The translations under genes were made by a program, and so were the position numbers. Of a stretch of 64,000 nucleotides of DNA, positions 1-9,845 are shown one piece after another. The stretch is taken from assembly GCF_029962835.1 (NCBI RefSeq), contig NC_080573.1, positions 36,139,001 through 36,203,000 on the forward strand, in the 5' to 3' direction. Source of the stretch: Magnolia sinica (Eukaryota; Streptophyta; Magnoliopsida; Magnoliales; Magnoliaceae). The notes under the pieces were generated by a model. The model did not search any database, was not told the DNA's origin, and worked only from the letters and a program-made list of their open reading frames with translations. Position 1 is the stretch's first letter, and every line of letters begins with the position of its first letter.

Positions 1-1964
1 TGTTTGTTATTATGGTTGAATGTGTATGGGGTCACGTTATGGTCCAGGCAATTGGTAACAGCTTTGAAATCATGGCTGAGATTCATTCACCACGTAGGAC
101 GTGTTTGACGAATTTGAGTCGTATTAGGGTTGTCGGCAGTGGTTTGGCCACACGGAGTGTTTGCGCACTTCATGTCGTTCAACTCAACGTGCGCTCGTGC
201 TAGTCGAGCTCTTCAAGTAACTCGATTGGCCCGATGTATGTTCACCATGTATGGATGCTACTATTTGAATCTAGGGTACCAAACTTACCAGTGCAAATCC
301 CGTTAACTATGGTTCCTCGATCCGCTAAGACTCATGAGTCGGGCATGGTGGTATGGGACACCGTGGTCGAGCTGTCGGCCTACGCTGGGGTGACGAGCCT
401 CCCCGTAGTGACCAGTGAGCAAACCAGACTCGTGAGCTGATTATGGTGGTATAGGACATTATATTCGTGCTGTCGGCCTACATTGATTGGTGACGAGCCC
501 TTTGTAGTGACCTCGAGCATAACTTCATACTGCATTGAGATGATGAGCCTTAGGGTAGCAACTAAGGTATGATTAGGCATGCATTGATCGGTGACGAGCC
601 CTTTGCAGCAACCTAGAACCATATGATCGTATGAGATTGTCTAGGACTGACGACCCTAGAATGGATCACTGTTTGGGAATCGATATAAGGAAGGTACCTT
701 AGCTTTTCAAATCCTGCTGTATGAAAAGGACTAATAACAACTTGGTAATCATGTTCATGCACCACATTTCATGTGCCTTAGTGTTGTGGAGCACTGCGGG
801 AGGTTGTAATGCGTACCGTAAAATGAAGACGCTGAGGGAGTGCAGGCGAGGTCATGCATCACTTCTACATACATCCTTGCATTAACAAGAGTGATTAGGA
901 CGTGTTTGATTGTACTGCTTTATCATTACTAGTTGATCGAATTGATAATATGTTAACTTTTACTGTATAGTTCCACTAAGTTGATCACTCACTCCCACGT
1001 TCTGGACAGTGTTTAAACACTAACCAGACTCTGTCTTAGATGCAGATGATGATGCAACCCATGAGGTAGAGCAGGAGTTTGAGGATGATAAGGAGGCATT
1101 CTCCTTTATGCAGTTCTCAGGCGGGTTCATGTGAGCTGTGTCCTGAACTACGGGGATTCAGGGCTTATTTTGTAATGGTTTATTTCATTTTGATACTTAT
1201 ATTTTGAAACGAACACTTGTAGTTATGACCTGGCAGAGCATACATATCTTAGGGACTTATATTGATATATATATATATATTCCTTTAGTCTTCCACTTGC
1301 ATATTTTACCGGTCCCTGGATTATGTTTGCAGTTTTGGCTTAATTTACTTCATCTTTTATGCACTAATACAGACAACATACATTCATCATTACATATGCT
1401 GCATAAGTGATGTTTTGGAACTTGGGAGCTGAGATATGCTCGACCCTCGATTTTCAGGGCATTACACTTCCTACCTGGGATGGTGTTTTAAAACACTAAC
1501 CAGATTATGGTTTAGATGCAGGTGCGGATGATGTTTGTGCTATGGAGCAAGATTACATGGATGGGGAGGAATTCTCCTATTTTCAATTATCAAGTTTGTC
1601 GATGTAGACTTCATGCTGATATGTACAGACACTGGGATTTTTGGCTTAGTTAAACACTTTACATTTCTCCATTTTGTATATTTTGAAACAATACTTGTAT
1701 ATGTTCAGCCTGGTGACATACTCATACTCTACAGTTGGTGAAATACACACATATTTAAATATATATATATATATATATGTTTCAGTCTTCCGCTTACTTA
1801 ATTTAATTATATCCGGAGTATGATATGCTATTTTAGTATAATCTCACTCATGCTTAACTCAATAATATGGGTGAAATCTGATCGTCATCATCCATATTGC
1901 ATAAGTGATGTGCTGGATCTCGAGAGTAGAGCTTTGCTCGACCCTCGAAATTCAAGACGTTACA
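1..1964 (+). repeat. Tekay-L 5' LTR, 3' portion (Ty3/gypsy, long LTR)
   Basis: This stretch aligns by eye with 17560-18987, the end of the downstream LTR. Shared blocks include the 'caggcaattggtaacag' region, the 'gatgcaggtgcggatgatg' block and the final 'tcgaccctcgaaatt' followed by gttaca. It ends in ACA directly before a tRNA-iMet-type primer site, so it is the 5' LTR of a + strand element whose LTR start lies left of the window. It is mostly R/U5 sequence. The short reading frames in it are not conserved in the sister LTR and are not genes. The last 0.5 kb is a partial second copy of the LTR end. Confidence 0.85.
1467..1964 (+). repeat. tandem partial copy of the LTR 3' end
   Basis: A complete LTR-like end (clan of 'tcgaccctcga...ggcattaca') finishes at 1466. 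The sequence then restarts in the middle of the LTR ('acctgggatggtgttttaaaacac') and runs to a second end at 1964. The block 985-1466 and this block are diverged relatives of 18500-18987. This copy is closer to the 3' LTR than the first one is. Unequal recombination between two related LTRs, or insertion and deletion involving a sister element, would explain it. Confidence 0.7.
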
Positions 1965-1967
1965 AGA

Positions 1968-1979
1968 TGGTATCAGAGC
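1968..1979 (+). other. primer binding site, tRNA-iMet type (Tekay-L)
   Basis: TGGTATCAGAGC lies three bases after the LTR end (ACA at 1964). It is complementary to the 3' end of plant initiator tRNA-Met, the usual primer of Tekay/Del-type gypsy and of most copia elements. Confidence 0.9.
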
Positions 1980-3184
1980 ATGATTTGGATTAAAATGGAC
2001 CTGGGTTATGGAAACACAATGCACTCTGACTTAGGAAGGGGGTGATGGAATTTAGAGATGATCTAAGGATCCCAAAGTTTCACCGACAGGTGAGACCAAA
2101 CACTGTAATTTAGTTGAAAGTTTATAAATGGGGGACTCAGATCTTGTGCAATGACCTAAGTCACCTCTGACCAAAGATAACAAATTCAAGTCGACTTAAG
2201 GTCGACTCAATATAGTACAGTGGGACTTGGTGCAAATAGCTAATAAGGCCAAGACGGCCTAAACGTTGAACTTTGTAGTTCAAACTAAGTATAGATCTTC
2301 GCCAAATTTAGTCCCGACTAAGTAAAGAAGCTCCTGAATAACCTTGGACATCTGGGTCTTCAATTGATGGATTTTTGGATAAAAAATGGATCCAAAACAC
2401 ACGATGAAACCCCTCGTTTTCACCCATTTCCACCCCTTTCCAACCCACCTCCTTCAAAGAAAATCTCACCTTCTAACACTTTATTCTTCAAATGTTTAGA
2501 GGTATTTTCGTATTAGACACAAATCCTAAAGCTCAAAGGATGATGTAACTCATTTTGTATTGAAAGATACACTCATTTCAAAAATCGAGAGGTAGAACCA
2601 CCATCAGGACCACCATAGGGGCGTCGGTGCCAGATTCTGCGATTTTCTATATTTTTTGACCAACTTCAAAAAGTCGTATCTCCCTCAATATTACTCTGAT
2701 TTAGGTGATTCAAAAGCCAGATTGAATCTTAATAAGTCTAGTTTCCTATAAAAATAAGTGAAACATAAAATAAAAATTTTAATATAATTAAATCTAGGAT
2801 GTTTTGACAATTATCCAACTTCTAGAATTTTAATAATTTTTCTACAACTCCAAATGAACTAAAATTTTGTGGGATGACTTTAAAATTAATGATAAACCAC
2901 CATAAAACTTTGAAAAATATTTCACTTATTTAAAATATAGAAAACATTATAAGGAATGAAGATATTATGGAATCGTATAAAGAATCATTAGTCATGGACA
3001 ACTGGTACTTTCTGAATTTTTATAATTTTTATGGAAGTTCGAATGAAATGAAATTTTATGAAATAAAATTAAGCTTAGCAACGGATTACTATAAAAATTA
3101 TAAAAATTATAATTATTATTATAAGAAATAAATAAATAAATCTCAGGATTTACTTTCAAATTGTACTTGAAATTGGACTAGATG

Positions 3185-3446
3185 AAGCAAAAATCCATCA
3201 TCCATGGGATTGGTAATCCCATCTCACCCTTTCCAACACAAGGCTCATTTTCCAAAGCCTACAAAGATAATTTTAATCACATCTCACACTCCTTTCAAAC
3301 ACGCCATTTCCAATTTCAAATTGGGAGTAGTAATATAATCCCATTTAATACAACTTAATACCACTATCCAAACAGGCTGTGGGAGGATTTCCAATTCTAG
3401 GGGTTCCCAATCCAGGGGGTTCCAATTCCACTAACCAAACGGGCCC
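3185..3446. repeat. MITE remnant adjacent to a fuller copy
   Basis: This stretch holds two copies of a terminal signature also seen at 3850-3896: 'taataccactatccaaacagg' near 3356 and 'ccactaaccaaacgggccc' ending at 3446. The pieces look like partial copies of the same miniature transposon in tandem or nested inside each other. No coding frame is present. Confidence 0.5.
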
Positions 3447-3449
3447 TTA

Positions 3450-3896
3450 GGGGGTGTTTGGCACATGGTATTGGATAGGATTAAGTGTGATGGAATTGCT
3501 TTTAGTTCCATGGAATTGTATTTGATCCCATACATGAATGCCATGGATTTTAAAATCTACTACACATGTAGGCCCCACATTCACACATGCGTTTATCCAT
3601 GCCATCCATCCATATACACCATTTACAAGTGACATTCTAGTTATACATGTGTACAAATGAATGGCATCCTTTGTGAATTTGGTCCGTTGATTACAATTTC
3701 ATGGTCCACCAAACATGATTTAGCTTAATCCGTTGTTTTTTGTGGCATTTTTTTTTTACTCTCAAACATGGGATTGGATGGGATTAGATGGCTGTAATAC
3801 CATGGTATTTCTAGACATGCAATCATTGTGAAATAATGATGTTAATCCCATCTAATACAATTCAATACCATTCAATTCCACTAACCAAATAGGCCC
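3450..3896. mobile_element. MITE, probably PIF/Harbinger-like
   Basis: The 447 bp unit opens with GGGGGTGTTTGG and closes with CCAAATAGGCCC, an imperfect terminal inverted repeat. Simple words such as 'ggattggatgggattag' and 'cccatctaatacaattcaatacc' mirror each other at the two sides. The flanks read TTA (3447-3449) and TCA (3897-3899), compatible with a decayed three-base TWA duplication typical of Harbinger MITEs. No transposase is encoded. A hAT origin is less likely because I see no eight-base duplication. Confidence 0.55.
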
Positions 3897-5094
3897 TCAG
3901 GCTTCCAAATCCCACCCCATTTCCTCCCTATTCCACTCACACCCTCTCCTTCGCCTGATTGATCAATGATAATTGCAAGCTGGGAAAAATCAGAGAAGCA
4001 TGGAGGTTGATGATGGAGATGGGAGTTTGGAGTTTGGGGTTTAAAGCTAGATTCTTATGGTTATAATACTCTTGTAGATGGGTATTGTAGGGAAAGTTGG
4101 ATTTATGAGTTATCCAAGTTTTGCAATATAATGCTTTGAAAAGGAGTTTACTTGGTCCAGACTTGGTTCAGGAGACACAACCTCAAAAAAGATAGATATC
4201 ATCAGGTGTCGACTCTTAGCGGCCTAGTGTAGACAAGAAGAATTACGCCGATTCCAGACAGCATTCAGCGTAACCCTGCCGAAATTTTCTACATCCTTCT
4301 TAGCGTTATTAGCATTTCAAACCCCTGGAATACCTTAGAACTTTTGATTCTTCCTTCTCTTTCGAAATATTTGGCATGCTTTACTCATAACCCGTTAGAC
4401 AAAGGATCGAAACTGCAACATACAAATACAATCTTAGGCCCTTGGAAACCTTTCTGGGATAATCGTTTGACCATAGGCATAGTGAAAGATTTATTAATTA
4501 TTAATTTGGACATGAATTAAAATGAGAACTCCCTTTGACAAAGAACTAAAGGACAACCTTAAAAATAGGAGATTTTAACCTTTCAATGATATGAGATATT
4601 CCCTGAACATTTAGATTGATCAGACTACGAAATTACGGGACCATACACTTGTGAAGCATTCGCGGCTTAACCTAATTGTCAATCCTGGGTGATTACCAAA
4701 GGACTCACTGCTTTGACCGAGCAGAAGACTAGGATCCATCAGGATTAGGAAGGGATACAACGAGTTGTCTGCCCTGGTCAGGCGGACAATCGACATATCA
4801 GATTTGAGCCTACCGCAATCATTTTTCCATATTAGCCCGATCAGGAAGAGCATAATATACCTTAGGTAAACTTTATTGTCAAAAACATAGTATGATAATA
4901 ATGATTTTGATATTTTTCTTCAAACCTCAAAGGTGGAAAGTTTTTAAGGGGGGTAGAATATAATAAGCAAGGCTATTATAGTTAGTATATACCCTAACAC
5001 ATTTATAAACCTAAAACCAACAAAACTTAGGCAAATGAAATGATAATATCTTTACTTATTAACCTTAGGCAATTCCGGGGATGAAATTTTTCTT

Positions 5095-5108
5095 TAAGGA
5101 GGGTAAAT
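5095..5108 (+). other. polypurine tract of Tekay-L
   Basis: The run taaggagggtaaat lies directly before the 3' LTR start (TGTAACG at 5109). The same position in Tekay-R (reverse strand, 63822 onward) reads taaggggggtagat. It is the plus-strand primer for reverse transcription. Confidence 0.8.
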
Positions 5109-5891
5109 TGTAACGTCCTAGAAAAAACCATACAAAGACCCAAGTATAACCTCAAGAAGAACAACCAATGACCGCATCCTGTTATGTAATTTAGATGGAA
5201 TTTAGTTAAAGTACCAAATAATCAGTGGATTAAGCTTGGGCCACCATTTCCACAAATGAGAAGGCCTAAAACCATTAATACTATTGACTCAACGTAGCAT
5301 AAAGACCTAAGAGAAATCCTAAGAGCCCGTCGCTCTCGAAAGTACATTGAAACACCTTATCGGACCCAGACTGCACATCAAAAGTCCGATGAACGTGAAA
5401 CTATAGGGTTATGTCCGTCCTGCTAGACTTGACAACTATCATGGGAACGAGCCCAGATAGTGTCCAGAAATGTACAGCTTGAGCCCTAAGTGAAGTGCGT
5501 GAGAAACGCGAATATCTTTAGAAAATAAGTTGAAACTTAAGTGAATTGGGCCATTCACTCTCATGCGAAATTGAAGATTTCGGACCGTCAGCTTATGACC
5601 AAACTTCACCCATGGGAAAAGATAATTTCCCTGCACATATCCGTATAACTGTGGCCCCGATTGAGTAAGTATGATCATTGATCTGACACAGGTCCTTCAC
5701 GGTCGATCGGTCCATCTAATCTCATCGAAATCATGTCCTAGCATAGATCCATTGTCAAGGAGCTTACCCTATAACGTAGGTGAGTATTGGGCCTTCCTGT
5801 GAGCACTGTTTGTCAAAAACAGTCACTTAAAGGATGTAACTTATGTATATAGTGGCCATGGGGCCATTTGTATCACTTATAGGCCTATATA
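5109..5891 (+). repeat. Tekay-L 3' LTR, part 1 (U3 up to the TATA box)
   Basis: It begins TGTAACGTCC right after the polypurine tract and matches, base block by base block, the reverse complement of 63821 downward (Tekay-R LTR). It stops at 5891 inside the sequence cctatata, where element E1 is inserted. The last five bases, atata (5887-5891), are the left copy of the E1 target duplication. Confidence 0.9.
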
Positions 5892-7789
5892 TGAAAAGGC
5901 TGAGCTATATGTCCTAGAGGGGGGGGGGGGGGGGTGAATAAGACAATGCCAAATTAAAAATTAATGGCGGAATTAAACAATAAGATAGAAAAATGAATTA
6001 TAAATAATCAAAGGAAGCAACAACCTCAAAATTCTAGTATTGAGATGTTGATACAAATGTTGTTCTAAGGACAACCTTACACCATAAAAACCAAGGGTTT
6101 ATGGCAGGATAACCTTACTAGAATGATTTGCTTATCAAAAACTCAAACTGAAGAAGAATAAAAAGGAAATAGTAAGAAAGGAAATCTAAACTATTACAAC
6201 ATTCCCCACAATGCTGAAATGTAAAGATTACAAAATTCACATCCATAAATACATTTCACAATCTTGAACCAAAAGGAATAAAGAAAGGAAATCACAAAAC
6301 TACAAAACACAGAATTATAGTGGTTCGCCTGTGTATACACCAACTGTTAAACAACAGCCACACAACTACTCCACTTCTAATATCCTTACACAGTGGATAT
6401 TAGAGTTCACTATGAAAATAGGTTTTTCCAGGTTCACCTAAAACCCTCACAATTGTGTCTTTCAAGTGGGCTTACACAATTCAAAAAACCCCACACTCTG
6501 AGTTTTCTAGATCACCTCAGATAACCAAAACTGAGAGATTTTTCTGTCTTAATCTCACAGAAACGAAAGCATAGAAAATTACAAAACTATAAAATACCTG
6601 GATATTCTCTTTGATGCAGCCTGACAGAACTAAATCGGAGTAGAAGTTCAACGTAGAAGTTCAGTGTCCAATACTCACATACGAAATGGTTATAGGTTCT
6701 AAATTGATTTTAGATTTAAAGTACCTTGGGCTAACTTGATTTGATTTTGATTCTAAGAAATGAGAATACCTCAATCCCTATTTCAAATAAAAATTGGAAT
6801 GCAAAAATTCAAAATCAAATACAATGAAAGCTAATAAAAGAGAGTATTAAATGAGCACAATATAGCTTAAAATAATGACTAACTTATCTCTCAGAGTAAC
6901 GTATTGATTTAGCTTGAATTGAATGAAAAACTTTGAAATTCGTTGTCTATTTATAAGTGAAGAAATCACGTTCATGACTGGTCCTGTGGACACTACGACT
7001 GGTCATAAGACCAACTGATTTTTGAAATTTTGAGCGCAATCAGATAAAGTCATTCCACAACTAGTCGTGACCTGTCCACGACTGGTCGTGTGGAACCAGA
7101 AACAGTTGCTGGACTTTGAGTCATAGCTGTAGGACTGGTCGTGAACAAGTCATGCACTGTTCACACGACTGGTCGAGCAATCTCTAGGACTAGTTGTGGT
7201 TTAACAAAAAATTCTGAATATATGCAACAAACTTAAGACTGGTCATGAAATTTCTTGGACTGATCGAGCCAGTGCTAGGACTAGTCGAGAAACAGACCAT
7301 TCACCTATAAAATAATATAATTGAATTATGTATTCAAAATGACCTACCCTAAGGTTAATCTAAGGTTATTCATACATTTAGTCATGAAGTAGGAACATTG
7401 AAACTTCTTTTCCTTTAGTTGATAGCTAATCTTTGAAGTTCACGAAGCTTGTAATCATTACGTGATGAAGCTTGAACTTGAAACCTTTTGAAGCTTCAAT
7501 TTGAATCTTGAATTTGTAACTTTAAGACGCTTGAATTTGAAACCTCTTTAGTCTTGAGCTTGAGGTCCGAGGAAAAAGACTTTGCCTTGACTTGGAGCTT
7601 GATCTATGAATCTTGAACTTGTTGTTGTACTTGACCATGACCATGTAAATGTGCATTTTTTGAAGTCTTTGTTCTAGAGTGATGCACAATCTTCATTATG
7701 TAGGAGTGCTATACAAGACACGGATTCCAAGAGAGGTTTTGACACCACAAAATTTGACAATATAGGAGCTAGAAACTATAGTACTTATA
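5892..7789 (-). repeat. E1 3' LTR
   Basis: On the + strand it runs from TGAAAAGG to gtacttata. The sense start has mutated from TG to TA compared with the sister LTR. A run of about 18 G lies 30 bp from the edge. About twelve copies of the palindrome CGACTGGTCG and variants lie at 6973-7300. A TATA box (ctatttataa, reverse strand TTATAAATAG) lies at 6947-6956, directly after the array in the sense direction. Confidence 0.9.
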
Positions 7790-8056
7790 ATCTCCCCCTT
7801 TGTCAAATTTGTGATAAAACACACTACAAATAAACATAAGCATTATACGCACAAAGAATCATGCACTAATGATCAATATAAACCAATCAAGCTGCTTAAA
7901 GAATCATGCACCAGTTATATAAAAAAGAAAGCAAGCATTTTAAGCATTCTGCTACTACTCCCCCTTACTCCTATCCTTCATCCATAATCCACACGCCGTT
8001 TTATGAATTTTAAGCATGACAAAATTCTCCCCCTTTTTATCACAATATGACAAAGG
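7790..8056 (-). other. E1 multiple polypurine tract region with hairpins
   Basis: The + strand shows atctccccctttgtcaaa at 7790, 'actcccccttactcc' near 7957 and 'ttctccccctttttatcac' at 8025. On the sense strand these are three aGGGGGAG tracts. The first and last are each preceded by an inverted repeat, TTTGTCA...TGACAAA, imperfect here. Repeated PPT boxes upstream of the 3' LTR are a known Sirevirus feature. Confidence 0.75.
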
Positions 8057-8292
8057 AAGGAATTAAAAAGGAGAAATGGAAGTAGATAAAGAAGGAAGAA
8101 TAAGAAAAGTATTGAGGAATAAATGATACCACAAGATAGACAAAATATCAAATCCATAAGCAAGTTAATCATAACAATAATTAACCAAACTCAATCAAGT
8201 ACAACTAAGGTAAATCAAGTCCAAGTACTATCTCAAAAGACAAAATTAAAGCAAGTATCATTAAAGTTATTACAAACGAAGATAAGAAAATA

Positions 8293-9426
8293 CTAATCAA
8301 ATCCAGAAGAGGGAACAGGAATAGATGAATCAATTTGGTGTAAACCGTTGTTAATGCACCTTAGATATTTACACATATAAGCAAATTGAGTATCCTGGGT
8401 TACACGAATCTGAGCCACCTGTTCCTTAAGAGAATGCAACCTCTCAGCAAAATCAGAAGGCTGATAGTCAGGGTCAGCCTCGGAATTTGATTCAATCTCA
8501 TTAAAGATATCATCCATGTTTATATCATTTAGAAGTAAATCGATTTCTTCTTCATTCAATGCTTCAACTCCACCACCACCCACATTCACTTGGCCATCAG
8601 CTAACCTCAAGTTCATCTTGTTTATATTGGAGTTGTTGAAAATAAGGTGATGAATAGGAGCCTCTCCAATAGGCATAGCCACTAACATATGAGTGGCCAA
8701 CACAGTTATAAGATATGCAAAGGGGATATCACTATGACCAGGATGGAGACATAATTGTATAATGGAATGACAGATTAAAGAAGGAAGGCAAACTGATGTA
8801 CCAGAAATGATAGAATGCATAATCTGAACCATGAAAGCGGTGAGTTCGGTTTAATTCCCAGAACGAGGATACAAATTGGAAATAAATATCCTATGAAGGA
8901 CCCTGTATCTAGGTAACAAGTACTTTGAAGTGAGCGCATTCCCATTTTGACTCCATTACGCATCTATATTACACAATGCTTTTGTAAGCATACATTTTTC
9001 TGATTCAGAAGGTTTAACAACTAGAGAGCTAATTGGAATACTATCATCATTAACAAGTATATCCATTAAGCTAGAAATCAGATGTCGGTCAACTTCAAAT
9101 GGACCTTCTCTAGTAGCTATAACAAAGGTTAAATTCTCAGTTGAAAATTCAGAAATACATGCAAACATAGCCTGCGCAATAGACCGGTATGCCGGCCCAC
9201 CCCAATGTAGAATGTTAGCCCATCCTACAGATTGGAGAAGTGGAAGGAGATCAAAAGGAGCAAAATGTTCAACATGAACAGGTCGCTCAACTATTACATT
9301 GCGTAACCTTAAATCCCTCACATAGGGAGGATCATCTTCGGGTGACCGAAGGTGGCACCTTGTGATAGGTATCGATCTAGATGTTAAAGGACCTTGAGAA
9401 CTTTTCTTTCTACCTCTAGCATCCAT
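8293..9426 (-). pseudogene. E1 accessory ORF (aORF), plant-transposon-domain protein
   Basis: The sense start is the ATG at 9426 (MDARGRK), matching MASRGRK in E5. Recognisable blocks follow: VRDLRLRNVIVERPV, LLPLLQSVGWANILHWGGPAYRS, the HPGHSDIPFAYL block, 'NNSNINKMNLRL', an acidic linker with NMDDIFNEIESNSE, and a C-terminal coiled-coil-like tail ending near 8293. In-frame stops at 8956 and about 8853 break it. It sits after pol, where Sireviruses carry their extra or env-like ORF. The family resembles what Pfam calls putative plant transposon protein. The function is unknown. Confidence 0.8.
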
Positions 9427-9624
9427 TTGCAACTAGAAATACAAGAAATCAAGAGGTTGCAAAAAATGGAGAGAGGGGTTTCTCTAGATCATATTTTGGA
9501 GAAGAAAACTCCAAAAATCTCAAAGAGAAGAAATAAATCATTCTAAGTATGAAAAGGAAGTGATATGGACTTGAATCTATAAGAAAAGTGGAATTAACGC
9601 ACTAACCTTGAGGATCCAGAAAGG

Positions 9625-9755
9625 TGGGTACGACCGGTCGGGCTTAGACTCATTGGAGAAGAAGCACAAACGAGGAAGAAAGGAGTTTTTCCCCCAAATA
9701 AAAGCACCAGACGCGCTACACAACTGGTCGATTACATCCTCGACTGGTCGTGCAC
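9625..9755 (-). promoter_or_regulatory. palindrome cluster upstream of E1 aORF
   Basis: Three copies of the LTR palindrome (cgaccggtcg, aactggtcga, cgactggtcg) lie 0.2-0.3 kb upstream of the accessory ORF start and after the end of pol. The same word is arrayed upstream of the TATA box in the LTRs. A promoter-like role is inference. Confidence 0.45.
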
Positions 9756-9845
9756 AGCCAAAAATGTGCATTTTACTTTAAATTTGAAATTCTAATAATT
9801 TAAAATAACAAATATATATAATATTATATAGAGATGCATAAATAA

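Larger units (their letters stand above)
1965..5108 (+). mobile_element. Tekay-L internal region, no coding capacity
   Basis: This is the sequence between the primer site and the polypurine tract of Tekay-L, only 3.1 kb long. I find no gag zinc knuckle, protease DSG, RT YxDD or integrase motif on the + strand. The longest frames are short and uninterpretable. The last few tens of bases before 5109 match the sequence just inside Tekay-R, but the chromodomain-like coding seen there is absent here. It is either an internally deleted copy or a large retrotransposon derivative (LARD). Positions 2380-3180 and 3960-5070 are AT-rich and hold nothing I can name. A second polypurine-like run, aaggggggtaga, lies near 4950. 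Confidence 0.7.

Noticed and set aside
1..1964. Short frames at 12-203, 234-622, 1204-1410 and 1535-1741
   Set aside because: They lie in LTR sequence and are not conserved in the sister LTRs at 16605-18987 and 60684-63821.
3960..4860. Possible captured host gene fragment in the Tekay-L interior
   Set aside because: There is no frame longer than about 80 codons and no recognisable protein, so I cannot support it without a search.
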